Numbered from the stretch's first letter, positions 23,111-31,333 are shown. The stretch is DNA of 41,429 nt from Neobacillus novalis NBRC 102450 (GCF_001591805.1 NZ_BCVP01000043.1:1-41429), one strand, 5' to 3'. The notes: generated from the letters alone by a model not told the origin. Numbers and translations: made by a program.

Positions 23111-24073
23111 ATGAATATATCTGTTTTAGGTTGTGGCCGTTGGGGAACTTTTTTAGCTTGGTATGTTCATAAAGTTGGACATAATGTCATGTTATGGGGA
23201 AGAGAAAACTCAAGAAACTACATAGGATTAAAAGAAACCAGAAAAAATGATTATCTTCCATTACCAGAAGATATAGTATTATGTAATTCTTTAGAAAAGG
23301 CGGTTTCATTTGCTGAAATGATTATCATTTCTATTAGTGCTCAAGAATTACGTTCATTTGCAAATCAATTAAGTTCAATAAATGAAATAGATGGTAAAAC
23401 ATTCATTTTATGTATGAAAGGTTTAGAATCTGCTAGTGGTAAAAGACTTTCTCAAGTATTTGGTGAAGAGATTGGAAAAAAAATAAATCTTGCAGTATGG
23501 GTAGGGCCAGGGCATGTACAAGATTTTGTAAATCATATACCTAATTGTATGGTTATTGGTTCCGAAAATGTTGACATAACGAAAAAGATTGTACAAGAGT
23601 TTAGTAGTGATTTAATTAGGTTTTATTACGGGCAAGACCTGATTGGAAATGAAATAGGCGCAGCCACAAAAAATGTCATGGGTATTGCAGCAGGAATGTT
23701 AGATGGATTCAATTATAGCAGTTTAAAAGGTTCCCTTATGGCCAGGGGGACAAGAGAGATTTCCCGTCTTGTTAGAGCAATGGGTGGAAATGATATAACG
23801 ATTTATGGATTAAGTCACCTAGGAGATTATGAAGCAACCTTGTTCTCAGAGCATAGTCATAATCGGAAATTCGGGAAAGCATTTGTTGAAGGGGAAAGGT
23901 TTGGAAAATTAGCAGAAGGTGTTTCTACCGTTAGAGCATTAAGAGAATTATCCAAACAGTATGACGTTGAACTTCCTATTTGTAGTGCGATATACGAGAT
24001 TCTATTTGATGATAAAAATGCAAAAGAAACATTAGAAGATTTATTTTTAAGACCTGTAAAATTTGAGTTTTAA
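23111..24073 (+). CDS. NAD(P)-dependent glycerol-3-phosphate dehydrogenase paralogue (GpsA-like)
   Basis: The 320-residue protein has a Rossmann start ISVLGCGRWGTFLAWYVHK (3-21), compared with GAGSWGTALA in canonical GpsA, and WVGPGHVQDFV at about 135-145 in place of the usual SGPS/TFA. The C-terminal domain keeps GNEIGAATKNVMGIAAGMLD with the catalytic lysine in the TKN motif, and later GTREISRLVRAMGG, GLSHLGDYEATLFSEHSHNR and FVEG. It therefore belongs to the GpsA family, but the altered nucleotide and substrate loops suggest a divergent paralogue. The housekeeping gpsA is normally beside der and spoIVA, which are not here. AGAGGAGCG precedes the ATG. Confidence 0.85.
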   Translation: MNISVLGCGRWGTFLAWYVHKVGHNVMLWGRENSRNYIGLKETRKNDYLPLPEDIVLCNSLEKAVSFAEMIIISISAQELRSFANQLSSINEIDGKTFILCMKGLESASGKRLSQVFGEEIGKKINLAVWVGPGHVQDFVNHIPNCMVIGSENVDITKKIVQEFSSDLIRFYYGQDLIGNEIGAATKNVMGIAAGMLDGFNYSSLKGSLMARGTREISRLVRAMGGNDITIYGLSHLGDYEATLFSEHSHNRKFGKAFVEGERFGKLAEGVSTVRALRELSKQYDVELPICSAIYEILFDDKNAKETLEDLFLRPVKFEF

Positions 24074-24180
24074 CTAGAGATATCGGTGTAAGTGGTAAAA
24101 GATACACTTTTAATGCGGCGTCATAGAGTATGGAAATAACTAGGGGGAATGGGAAGAGTACCAAAAGAAAAGAACTAAAA

Positions 24181-24223
24181 AAACATATAAATATCGGTTT
24201 TCTAACCGATGTTTTATATGTTT
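24181..24223. terminator. Bidirectional terminator between convergent genes
   Basis: AAACATATAA and ATCGGTT pair with AACCGAT and TTTATATGTTT, with A and T tracts on either side. It serves the GpsA-like gene on the plus strand and the YbjQ operon on the minus strand. Confidence 0.88.
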
Positions 24224-24274
24224 AAGTCGTTTTCTAACGCTAGACTTGTAAGTGAACATTTTAATGTTTGCTAA

Positions 24275-24502
24275 CTACTTCTCTTTTCTATAAAAACGTT
24301 CACCTGTTTCGGGATTGAAATACACTCTCGTTTTTTCACCCGACACAGGGTCAATATTTACTTCCTCTGTCGAAACAAAACCTTTGGGAACTTTTACGCC
24401 GTGATTGCGTTTAAACCGTTTATCATAAATAAAATATCCAAGTAAAATGCAAATGATTGCACCAATAATTTCTAGAATGTAAAAACCGATGATGAAATTC
24501 AT
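24275..24502 (-). CDS. Small membrane protein coupled to the YbjQ gene
   Basis: The product has 75 residues: one or two hydrophobic segments (about 3-25: IIGFYILEIIGAIICILLGY) and a cytoplasmic tail containing EEVNIDPVSGEKTRVYFNPE and TGERFYRKEK. Its ATG overlaps the TAA of the YbjQ gene (TAATG), so translation is coupled and the two products probably act together. The tail pattern D-P-x-[ST]-G-E-x...V-Y-F/Y-N-P-x-T-G-E-R is reminiscent of small HLY-like secreted or anchor modules. I do not know a function. Confidence 0.75.
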   Translation of the reverse strand: MNFIIGFYILEIIGAIICILLGYFIYDKRFKRNHGVKVPKGFVSTEEVNIDPVSGEKTRVYFNPETGERFYRKEK

Positions 24503-24822
24503 TATTCCTTCTCCACAACAGCAGCTGTTCCATATGCCACAATTTCACTCATGTTTTTACCAATTTCACCTGAATCAAATCGCATCATCACAATCGCATT
24601 TGCACCCATTTGGGTTGCGTTTACAATCATACGGTCTAATGCTTCTTTTCTAGAGTCCTCAAGCATAGCTGTATATTGCTTGATTTCGCCACCCACAAGG
24701 GATTTTAAGCCTGCCATAATATCGCCGCCAAGCCCTCTGCTTCTAACAATTAGTCCGAATACAGGTCCTTTTATTTCGACAATTTTGTAGCCCTCAATTT
24801 TTTCTTTTGTCACTACGATCAC
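24502..24822 (-). CDS. YbjQ (UPF0145) heavy-metal-binding domain protein
   Basis: The 106-residue protein shows the YbjQ/DUF74 pattern: an early EKIEGYKIVEIKGPVFGLIV, RSRGLGGDIMAGLKSLVGGE (about 28-47), AMLEDSRKEALDRMIVNATQ, and GANAIVMMRFDSGEI followed by the end EIVAYGTAAVV. It forms pentameric beta/alpha rings in known structures; the cellular role is unknown despite the heavy-metal label. GGAGGTG lies 6 bases before GTG at 24822, my chosen start; the ATG at 24837 overlaps that site. It is the first gene of a two-gene operon. Confidence 0.88.
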   Translation of the reverse strand: MIVVTKEKIEGYKIVEIKGPVFGLIVRSRGLGGDIMAGLKSLVGGEIKQYTAMLEDSRKEALDRMIVNATQMGANAIVMMRFDSGEIGKNMSEIVAYGTAAVVEKE

Positions 24823-24988
24823 TTTAATCACCTCCATCTATATTTTCTATTATTGCGGCTAACTCTTGCAATATCAAGTATTGAGATAGGGAATGGAAGA
24901 CAGTACTTCCCTAAAAAAGAGCGAATCGAAAAATTCACCCCGAATATACAAATGCGGCTGGTGTATAGGAAGAATAATCCATATAAGT

Positions 24989-25981
24989 TCACTGCTTAGC
25001 AGCTGAAATTTCTTGCATTTTACTCGACACAAGTGGATAAAAATGATTTTTTGCACTTGTTGTAGAATTACCACCGAAAAATCCAGTGCCGGGGCATGTT
25101 TTAACATAATATTCAGGAGCGTTATCTAACACTCTTTCGCCCGTTTTCAAATCCCACCAATGATGATACGTGATACTGTCAATGGAAGGTGTTAACCCGA
25201 ATCTAAGACAAAGCAAAGCCGTAATCTCTACAATCGTTTCCTTTTGTTCTTTAGTCATGACGTCGTGACCGATATCAAAGTTACCAATATTTTCGATAGC
25301 GATTCCAGTAATGTTTGCCTTTATCCCAATTGAACCTTCGGGAGCGCTGTTAAATGGCCTGGAAACGGCTATTTTACCATCCGGAAAGGTAGTGATATTT
25401 TGTGCGATATTCTTCCATTTCCTTTCTCTAATATGAAAATTCTCCATACTCTTCAGTAATTTAAAATGATTGGAACCATTAACCTGCCTATAGGACGGTA
25501 ACCACGTGTGATGATGTTGGATTAACGTTATTTTTCGATTAAATTGATTATGAAATAACCAATTTTTAAATTCCTCCTTCGTCATAAGAATATACTGTCC
25601 TTGCATGGTCATTCTTTTAGGAGGAATCATTAATTGCTGCCCTAAATATAGTTGATCTGTTGAAAGTCCATTTATTGTCTTTATTGTCTGTTCTGAAGAA
25701 TTATAGGCTGCTGAAATCTTCCCAAGTGTATCCCCAGCAGCAACTTCATAAATAATCGGAACAAATAATTTCTGATTAACTAATAATGTATCGGATAGCA
25801 ATCCATTGGAACCTTTTAACTCTTCTACAGATGTACCGTATTTATTTGCAATTGCCGGTAAAGTATCTCCAGAATTAACTGTATAAATATTACTGGGATT
25901 ATTTCCGGCTGCATGAACAGAAGAGAAAATCATGAGCATATTTAAAATCAAATAAAATACAAGCACAAAAGTTTTTTTCAT
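24989..25981 (-). CDS. Secreted LysM-amidase (N-acetylmuramoyl-L-alanine amidase, Amidase_2 type)
   Basis: The 330-residue protein has a signal peptide (MKKTFVLVFYLILNMLMIF, cleavage near VHAA), two LysM modules (YTVNSGDTLPAIANKYGTS and YEVAAGDTLGKISAAYNSS), then an amidase/PGRP domain. Candidate zinc ligands are in IQHHHTWLPSY near the domain start, and H and C in TYHHWWDLKTGER and KTCPGTGFFG. It would bind glycan through LysM and cut the MurNAc-L-Ala bond. The ATG at 25981 has GAAAGGATC upstream; a longer in-frame start adds a Cys-rich leader (MCCCEHCD) unlikely to precede a signal peptide. The gene is monocistronic. Confidence 0.88.
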   Translation of the reverse strand: MKKTFVLVFYLILNMLMIFSSVHAAGNNPSNIYTVNSGDTLPAIANKYGTSVEELKGSNGLLSDTLLVNQKLFVPIIYEVAAGDTLGKISAAYNSSEQTIKTINGLSTDQLYLGQQLMIPPKRMTMQGQYILMTKEEFKNWLFHNQFNRKITLIQHHHTWLPSYRQVNGSNHFKLLKSMENFHIRERKWKNIAQNITTFPDGKIAVSRPFNSAPEGSIGIKANITGIAIENIGNFDIGHDVMTKEQKETIVEITALLCLRFGLTPSIDSITYHHWWDLKTGERVLDNAPEYYVKTCPGTGFFGGNSTTSAKNHFYPLVSSKMQEISAAKQ

Positions 25982-26071
25982 ATTATTAGATCCTTTCATT
26001 CCGATATCACAATGTTCGCAGCAACACACTGTTTTATTTTTCTAATCCGGAAATGAAATTATTCAAGGACA

Positions 26072-26093
26072 TGGGGACAGTCTGCTTGTCCCA
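26072..26093. repeat. Short GGGACA/TGTCCC inverted repeat
   Basis: GGGACA (26074-26079) and TGTCCC (26087-26092) are inverted with a 7-base spacer in a GC-rich island inside AT-rich spacer DNA. It resembles the short GGGGACAG...TGTCCC elements dispersed in some Bacillus genomes. No function is evident. Confidence 0.4.
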
Positions 26094-26192
26094 CTTGTTT
26101 TTCCCTAAAATCCAACTAAATAGAAGAGAAGCAACGCAGTCTAACGGGTATTAACTGAATTGTTTATCATTTTAAGCTTTGGGGCATAAAGC

Positions 26193-26636
26193 CTAGCGAA
26201 CAATGTATTCTAACAATAGCTCTCCGTGTTCTTTGCGGCCGGTATCTTTAAAGCCGAATGACTGATAAAGACGTAAAGCAGCTGTATTTGATTCCTTTAC
26301 TCCAAGAATGATGGTTTGGCTGCAATCAGGCAGGGCTGCTAAAAAATTCATCGTGTGTGCTAGTGCCAGCTTGCCATAACCTTTTCCTTGCTGCGTTTGA
26401 TCCATCATGAAACGGATAATCCAATAGGTCCCATCCTCAGGGTCCTTTCCATACATAAGAAATCCTATCATTCTATTATCTAAGTAAATTCCCATCGGTA
26501 CAAAAGATGTCTCAAATTTTGATTCTGCCAATGAATAAACATTTGAGGCAATATATGATTTCTGGTGGGGTGCAACCTCTAACTGAATACATTCCTCCCA
26601 GTTTTCTTGCGTTATTCCTTTTAATGAAATAGACAA
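26193..26636 (-). CDS. GNAT acetyltransferase, spermine/spermidine (BltD-like) type
   Basis: The 147-residue protein aligns by eye with B. subtilis BltD from its first residues (SISLKGITQENWEECIQLEV against SINIKAVTDDNRAAILDLHV). It continues HQKSYIASNVYSLAESKFE, PMGIYLDNRMIGFLMYG and the acetyl-CoA loop RFMMDQTQQGKGYGKLALAH, ending NTAALRLYQSFGFKDTG. BltD acetylates spermine and spermidine; that substrate is inferred. The TTG at 26636 is chosen from this alignment and from AAAGGAG 10 bases upstream; an ATG at 26645 nearly touches that site. Confidence 0.82.
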   Translation of the reverse strand: MSISLKGITQENWEECIQLEVAPHQKSYIASNVYSLAESKFETSFVPMGIYLDNRMIGFLMYGKDPEDGTYWIIRFMMDQTQQGKGYGKLALAHTMNFLAALPDCSQTIILGVKESNTAALRLYQSFGFKDTGRKEHGELLLEYIVR

Positions 26637-26736
26637 ATTGATCATACTCCTTTTCAAAATTGGTTTTTAGTGAATATTCTCATATTTTATCAAAAAATCT
26701 TTCAATAAAACTAGTGTTTATCTCATTATTTGCGCT

Positions 26737-26781
26737 AAAACAAAAACGACTAAAAAAGTGATCTTTAGTCGTTTTTGTTTT
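26737..26781. terminator. Strong hairpin between divergent genes
   Basis: AAAACAAAAACGACTAAA pairs with TTTAGTCGTTTTTGTTTT around a short loop. It lies between the starts of two divergent genes, which is unusual for a terminator; it may stop read-through towards tetR or insulate the two promoters. Confidence 0.75.
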
Positions 26782-26824
26782 ATTTTCATTAATTTTTTTA
26801 AATGATTTCATTTTTTGGGTATTT

Positions 26825-26855
26825 TATAATAAAATATAACTAATCAGTTGATAAG
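26825..26855 (+). promoter_or_regulatory. tetR promoter -10 and operator copy 1
   Basis: TATAAT (26825-26830) is followed at 26840-26855 by CTAATCAGTTGATAAG, an imperfect palindrome (CTAATC/GATAAG). Its right part, ATCAGTTGATAAGTAAT, recurs exactly but inverted before the MMPL gene at 27537-27553. A TetR dimer bound here would block its own promoter. Confidence 0.6.
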
Positions 26856-26876
26856 TAATGAAGGGATTAGCTAAAA

Positions 26877-27509
26877 ATGGCTGCTAGAAGAAGTAATCAA
26901 AACGACTATACGACGCAAGAAACAAAACAATTAATCATTTATACCTCACAAAAATTATTTATGACGTACGGCTATCGTTCGGTAACTACTAGACAAATTG
27001 CTGAAGCGTGCGATGTCACTCAGCCGGCACTTTATTATCATTTTCCAAACAAACAAATGATTTATATTGAAGTGGTTCGATCGATCATGGATCGAACTAG
27101 GGCTGCTCTACATCATATTAATGAGCATCAAATCTCTTTTAGAGATCGTTTATTTCAAATTTCGATGTATATGTTAACAAACCATCAAGAGGATTTGTCA
27201 CAGATGTTTCATGATATCGAGCATGAAATGAATGAGGAGTCACAGGGGTTAATCCGAAAGTGGTGGCTGGATAGTTATTTACATCCTGTTGTGGCGATGA
27301 TTGAGGATGCAGTTAAACATAGGGAAATCCGTGAACTGGATACTCTTAACAGCAGTGTAATGGAAATGGCTTATTTTATCCTTGATTTAATGAAATCATT
27401 CCTGCAGACCTCAATCTATCGGATCTCGAGTGAGGCAGAGAGGAAAAAAGAAGCTGAAAGAAAATCGAATTTAATTGTTACCATCATTATTGAAGGATTA
27501 AGTGGCTAA
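26877..27509 (+). CDS. TetR/AcrR family transcriptional regulator
   Basis: The 210-residue protein has a TetR helix-turn-helix at about 19-65: IIYTSQKLFMTYGYRSVTTR, QIAEACDVTQPALYYHFPNK, QMIYIEVV. The C-terminal ligand domain is all-helical with no recognisable ligand motif. A GAAGGG site precedes the ATG. The shared 17-base operator core upstream of this gene and of the next one indicates autoregulation and control of the MMPL exporter; the inducer is unknown. A small terminator (27511-27531) lies between the two genes. Confidence 0.88.
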   Translation: MAARRSNQNDYTTQETKQLIIYTSQKLFMTYGYRSVTTRQIAEACDVTQPALYYHFPNKQMIYIEVVRSIMDRTRAALHHINEHQISFRDRLFQISMYMLTNHQEDLSQMFHDIEHEMNEESQGLIRKWWLDSYLHPVVAMIEDAVKHREIRELDTLNSSVMEMAYFILDLMKSFLQTSIYRISSEAERKKEAERKSNLIVTIIIEGLSG

Positions 27510-27510
27510 T

Positions 27511-27531
27511 AAAAAGAGCCACCTCTTTTTT
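27511..27531 (+). terminator. Short terminator between tetR and mmpL
   Basis: AAAAAGAG (27511-27518) pairs with CTCTTTTT (27523-27530) around CCAC, beginning right after the TetR stop. The stem is AT-rich, so partial read-through into the MMPL gene is likely. Confidence 0.6.
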
Positions 27532-27539
27532 GCTTATTA

Positions 27540-27555
27540 CTTATCAACTGATAAG
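27540..27555. promoter_or_regulatory. Operator copy 2 before the MMPL gene
   Basis: CTTATCAACTGATAAG is a near-perfect palindrome (CTTATC-AACT-GATAAG). It shares 17 exact bases with the tetR operator on the opposite strand. It stands between the tetR terminator and the MMPL ribosome site, with no obvious separate promoter, so it might work as a roadblock as well as a classical operator. Confidence 0.65.
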
Positions 27556-27579
27556 GAAGAGAGAGGGAGATGAAAAAAC

Positions 27580-29817
27580 ATGATCCGAAGCTTGGCCAAA
27601 CGGTATGGAGCATTTATAAGTGGAAGGAAAGGACGATGGATCACTTTATTTACTTGGATAATGCTCATACTTGCATTGAACGGATTGTTGCCACAGGCGA
27701 ATTCACAAAAGAACGAACGAGCTGACACTTTCTTGGAAGAAACAGATGCTACCAAGGCTAGCGACATAATCGATAGGGAATTTAGTACAAATAAAGGGAT
27801 CCCAGCCTTATTAACATGGTACAAGGCAAGTAGTCTATCAGATAATGATCTTGCTTCTATCCAAGGGTTAACGAAAAAGCTTACAGATCAACCGATTAAA
27901 GGTACGTTTGTTCCTCCTTTTCATGACATTCCGCTTCCTGTTTTAAAAAATCAAGTGTCAAAGGATGGAACAACGCTTGTTTTACCGATCGTCTTTGATA
28001 AAAACCTAGAAACAGCAGAGATATCAGCTCGCTTAGGGGAGTTGAAGAAGACTGCAAAATCAATTTTTCCAAAAGATCCTTTTCGTACGAGTCTGAAGGA
28101 TGAGGAGAATTTGGTGGTAAGGGTAACAGGCCCAGCAGGGGTAGCAGTGGATGCCACCGAATTATTTAGTCAAGGGGATCTTTCGTTATTGATTGGTACG
28201 GTAATGATTGTTCTTCTCTTTTTACTGATTATTTATCGCTCACCCATTTTGGCGCTGATTCCCCTTGTTGGGGTTGGAATGGCATATATGCTGATTAGTC
28301 CCATTTTGGGCGTATTAGGCAAAGAAGGTGTCATTGATTATGATGCGCAAGCTATCTCGATAATGACTGTCTTGTTATTTGGTGCAGGAACGGATTATTG
28401 CTTATTTTTAATTGCACAATTTCGAAAAAACTTGCGGGAGGAGGAGGATAAATTTATAGCGATTCGACGCGCGTTTTCACTTTCTTCAGGTGCGATTTTT
28501 ATGAGTGGACTAACCGTTGTCGTATCCTTATTGGTATTGCTAGTAGCAAATTATGGGTCTGTTCATCGATTTGCGATTCCCTTTAGTTTAGCCATCTTGA
28601 TCATGATGGCCGCAAGTTTATCACTCATTCCAGCACTCCTAAGTATTCTTGGCAGAACTTCGTTTTATCCGTTTGTTCCACGGACTGAAGAAATGACGGT
28701 GAAATGGGCTGCTAAAAAAGGGAAAGTAGTTAAAGCGCCAAAGGACAAAGCGAATTTAGGAGAGTATGTTGGGAAAGTGGTCAGCTATAAGCCTTGGAGA
28801 GTAGCGGCTATAACCCTTATCATTTTAGGTGTATTCGCTCTATTTTCAACAAAAATGGAAACAACGTATGACACCCTTTCATCCTTCCCAAAGGATATGC
28901 CGTCACGTGAAGGTTTTGACCTATTGTCAAAGAAATTTAATCCTGGTGAATTGGCGCCGGTTAGTGTGATTGTAAAAGGGAGTGGTTCGGAAGCGAACTT
29001 GAAGGAAAAACTAGAGAATTTACCTTTTGTGGCTGAGGTTTCCAACCCTGTGAAAGGTGAAAAGGACTCTAGCATTGTCAAATACGAACTTGCCTTAAAT
29101 ATGAATCCCTATTCCAATGAAGCAATGGCCCATATACCGGAACTTAAAAAAGATGTACAGTCATTCATAAAGCAATCCGGTGGTGATGACCGCGACGTAT
29201 GGATTGGAGGAATGACGGCCGAACAGTATGATACAAAACAAACAACGAAAGCTGATTCATCCCTGGTGATCCCGCTTATTATTGGCCTGATTGCCATTTT
29301 ACTTTTGCTCTATTTGCGTTCGATCATAGCTACTGTTTACTTAATTGGTACCGTTCTATTGTCCTATTTTAGTGCGCTAGGGTTAGGATGGATCATTTTA
29401 CATTATGGCTTTGGCGTTGAAGCCATTCAAGGCTTTATTCCGCTCTATGCGTTTGTTTTTATTGTAGCTCTCGGTGAGGATTATAATATTTTCATGATTT
29501 CGAGTATTTGGAGGAAAAGTAAGGAAATGCCGCTGAAAAGGGCAATCAAAGAAGGAGTCTCGGAAACGGGCGGCGTTATTACCTCTGCCGGGATTATCTT
29601 GGCTGCAACGTTTACTGTTTTGACCACATTACCGATACAAGTTCTTGTCCACTTTGGTACGATAACAGCAATTGGCATCCTGTTAGATACATTTATTGTT
29701 AGACCATTTTTGGTTCCTGCTCTTACCTCGATATTTGGACAGTGGGCGTTTTGGCCTTCAAAGAAAAGAATGGATGGGGTTAGGATATTAAAGGAGAAAG
29801 AAGTAATCCGTAATTGA
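27580..29817 (+). CDS. MMPL/RND family membrane exporter (YdgH/YdfJ-like)
   Basis: The 745-residue protein has the two-half RND layout of MMPL transporters. A first TM lies at about 20-38, an extracytoplasmic domain to about 195, and a TM bundle to about 360 that includes FGAGTDYCLFLIAQFRK. The second half repeats this, with a loop (about 430-565) and a TM bundle containing VALGEDYNIFMISSIWRK. The G-x-D-Y motifs (GTDY, GEDY) carry the aspartates of the proton relay. It likely exports lipids or hydrophobic drugs by proton motive force. GAGAGGGAGATG precedes the ATG at 27580. The operator upstream places it under the adjacent TetR protein. Confidence 0.9.
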   Translation: MIRSLAKRYGAFISGRKGRWITLFTWIMLILALNGLLPQANSQKNERADTFLEETDATKASDIIDREFSTNKGIPALLTWYKASSLSDNDLASIQGLTKKLTDQPIKGTFVPPFHDIPLPVLKNQVSKDGTTLVLPIVFDKNLETAEISARLGELKKTAKSIFPKDPFRTSLKDEENLVVRVTGPAGVAVDATELFSQGDLSLLIGTVMIVLLFLLIIYRSPILALIPLVGVGMAYMLISPILGVLGKEGVIDYDAQAISIMTVLLFGAGTDYCLFLIAQFRKNLREEEDKFIAIRRAFSLSSGAIFMSGLTVVVSLLVLLVANYGSVHRFAIPFSLAILIMMAASLSLIPALLSILGRTSFYPFVPRTEEMTVKWAAKKGKVVKAPKDKANLGEYVGKVVSYKPWRVAAITLIILGVFALFSTKMETTYDTLSSFPKDMPSREGFDLLSKKFNPGELAPVSVIVKGSGSEANLKEKLENLPFVAEVSNPVKGEKDSSIVKYELALNMNPYSNEAMAHIPELKKDVQSFIKQSGGDDRDVWIGGMTAEQYDTKQTTKADSSLVIPLIIGLIAILLLLYLRSIIATVYLIGTVLLSYFSALGLGWIILHYGFGVEAIQGFIPLYAFVFIVALGEDYNIFMISSIWRKSKEMPLKRAIKEGVSETGGVITSAGIILAATFTVLTTLPIQVLVHFGTITAIGILLDTFIVRPFLVPALTSIFGQWAFWPSKKRMDGVRILKEKEVIRN

Positions 29818-29831
29818 TCAATAATGTGATT

Positions 29832-29855
29832 GGGCAGTCATAAAGATGGCTGCCC
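29832..29855. terminator. Hairpin between convergent genes
   Basis: GGGCAG (29832-29837) pairs with CTGCCC (29850-29855) around a 12-base loop. The T tract is weak on both strands, so terminator function is uncertain. Confidence 0.45.
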
Positions 29856-29871
29856 GTCATTTCGTATTTTA

Positions 29872-30255
29872 TTATTGCTTCAATTGATTTAATTCTTCCA
29901 TACATTCTTGGACAAGAGTAACCGCCTGACTCATCGTTGCTCCGCCGCCAAAGGCTGCCGTCACCCCAACTGCTTCGTAAATTTCTTGTTCAGAACAACC
30001 TTGGTCAAGACACCCTTTTACATGATAAATAATACAATATTCATCTTGTGAATATAAACTAATCCCTAGGGCAATCAATTGTTTCTCCTTTTGAGATAAA
30101 ACTCCTTCTTTAAAACATTCCTCTGTAAAAGAATGATACTGTTCAGCTAGTTTCGGCATCTTTTGAGTAAATACACCCATCCCCATTTTATAATGATGAA
30201 GGGCTGCATCCGTAGAATTCCTTGCTTCAATCTCCATCCACAAATTCAACTCCAT
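29872..30255 (-). CDS. Carboxymuconolactone decarboxylase/AhpD-like family protein
   Basis: The 127-residue protein has the CMD/AhpD all-helical layout, with KEKQLIALGISLYSQDEYCI leading to the motif E-x-C-x-x-x-H (EYCIIYH), then CLDQGCSEQEIYEAVGVTAA and GGGATMSQAVTLVQ. The canonical AhpD redox pair is C-x-x-C; here only one Cys stands in that motif, which points to the CMD-like, perhaps non-disulfide branch. Function is unknown. The start is uncertain: GGAG spaced 6 bases before TTG 30243 favours that codon, while the ATG at 30255 and an ATG at 30237 are alternatives. Confidence 0.8.
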   Translation of the reverse strand: MELNLWMEIEARNSTDAALHHYKMGMGVFTQKMPKLAEQYHSFTEECFKEGVLSQKEKQLIALGISLYSQDEYCIIYHVKGCLDQGCSEQEIYEAVGVTAAFGGGATMSQAVTLVQECMEELNQLKQ

Positions 30256-30376
30256 TTCTATTTTTCATTAATTCAGACATTAGTATTCGCTGCCATGGAA
30301 CATATTAACCAGGAATAAGTATTTATTCAAAAATGATGGGCTGAATAATTCTCGCTTCACTGGAAAGAATGAAGGA

Positions 30377-30393
30377 TGGTGTATTAGACACCA
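30377..30393. promoter_or_regulatory. Small palindrome upstream of a small membrane gene
   Basis: TGGTGT-attag-ACACCA is a perfect inverted repeat 27 bases before the ATG at 30420. It may be an operator. Confidence 0.35.
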
Positions 30394-30419
30394 ACTAACG
30401 ACGATGTGGGGGAATTGCG

Positions 30420-30593
30420 ATGAATATTCGTGAAGGCTTAATTCCAACTGCTTTAGGCACTGCAGTATCTGTGACAGGGTATGCATTAAAGCAAAAACGC
30501 GGGTCGAATAAAATGGTAGCTAATACTGTTTTCGGTTTTGGTCTAGCACATGTGGTATTAGGAGTAATTGACCTTGTAGAACACCGCCGTTAG
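30420..30593 (+). CDS. Small hydrophobic protein, unknown function
   Basis: The 57-residue product starts at ATG 30420, with GGGGGAA 6 bases upstream. It begins NIREGLIPTALGTAVSVTGY, has a basic turn (KQKRGSNK), then a second hydrophobic helix NTVFGFGLAHVVLGVIDLVE and ends HRR. Two membrane helices in a hairpin are likely. I believe similar proteins occur in other Bacillus species, but know of no function. A hairpin follows. Confidence 0.75.
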   Translation: MNIREGLIPTALGTAVSVTGYALKQKRGSNKMVANTVFGFGLAHVVLGVIDLVEHRR

Positions 30594-30600
30594 AGATAAA

Positions 30601-30625
30601 GGCGAGTACAATCCGTACTCGTCTT
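30601..30625 (+). terminator. Probable intrinsic terminator
   Basis: GGCGAGTAC pairs with GTACTCGTC (one G-T pair) around AATCC, 8 bases after the preceding stop. The T tract is poor. Confidence 0.55.
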
Positions 30626-30711
30626 CATGATACCTACTTAGAAGTAAAATTTATTTGTTTTGCATTAAACCGTATTTATAGTAAAAGTTAAGAAAAAGGA
30701 GGTGTAGGATC

Positions 30712-31005
30712 ATGAGATTAATACACAAAATTGCCTTAGTGCTAGTAATAATTGGAGCAATCAATTGGGGATTAATTGGTTTATTTAGATTCGATTTAGT
30801 TGCAGCTATTTTTGGCGGACAAGGTGCCTTTTTGTCAAGAGTAATCTATTCTCTTGTTGGATTAAGTGGCTTGATTTGTATAAGCCTGCTTTTTGTTCCA
30901 AGTCGGAGTGAAGAGCATGAAGTAAATCGCCAAGGCACCGGAAATTTAAATTATGCTACTGAATTTGGTGAGGAAACCGATTTATCTAAATTAAAAAAGG
31001 ATTAA
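30712..31005 (+). CDS. yuzA: DUF378 membrane protein (YuzA-like)
   Basis: The 97-residue protein has the DUF378 pattern: IHKIALVLVIIGAINWGLIG (with the invariant INWGL), then LFRFDLVAAIFGGQGAFLSR and VIYSLVGLSGL, giving two or three membrane helices. It carries a longer hydrophilic C-terminal tail (about 65-97, rich in Glu and Lys) than B. subtilis YuzA (about 78 residues). An AAAAAGGAGGTG ribosome site precedes the ATG. Function is unknown. It has its own strong terminator. Confidence 0.88.
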   Translation: MRLIHKIALVLVIIGAINWGLIGLFRFDLVAAIFGGQGAFLSRVIYSLVGLSGLICISLLFVPSRSEEHEVNRQGTGNLNYATEFGEETDLSKLKKD

Positions 31006-31046
31006 AAAAACACCTCAGATGACTATGTCATCTGAGGTGTTTTTAT
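31006..31046 (+). terminator. Intrinsic terminator of the DUF378 gene
   Basis: AACACCTCAGATGA pairs with TCATCTGAGGTGTT around a small loop, then a T tract. Confidence 0.92.
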
Positions 31047-31333
31047 TTGTTATGGATTCGCTGTCAAATTCGTTCGAAAAAATAGCAGAGAAAGTAAGTA
31101 ATGATTAACGGTTGTATTGGTAAATCTACATTATTACCTAACCCAAACATTAAAAATGTAAAGAAAAATGACTATCAAAAGTATACAATTTGGTAGTCAT
31201 TTTTTATTGATATCTATAATAGGAAAAGTATGACTGTTGGATTTGAACTTAAACAATCGGACAGGATAGTTGGTATATATGAATATTTTAATGGAAAACC
31301 TAATCAAAAAAAACGAGGAATAGGGGATTGCTG
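31047..31333. other. Gene-free stretch with a second hairpin
   Basis: AAAAATGACTA (31164-31174) pairs with TAGTCATTTTT (31194-31204), a likely terminator with no intact gene before it. Upstream, 31101-31196 holds a short frame (MINGCIGKSTLLPNPN...) without a ribosome site, probably a relic. Nothing else is supported. Confidence 0.45.
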
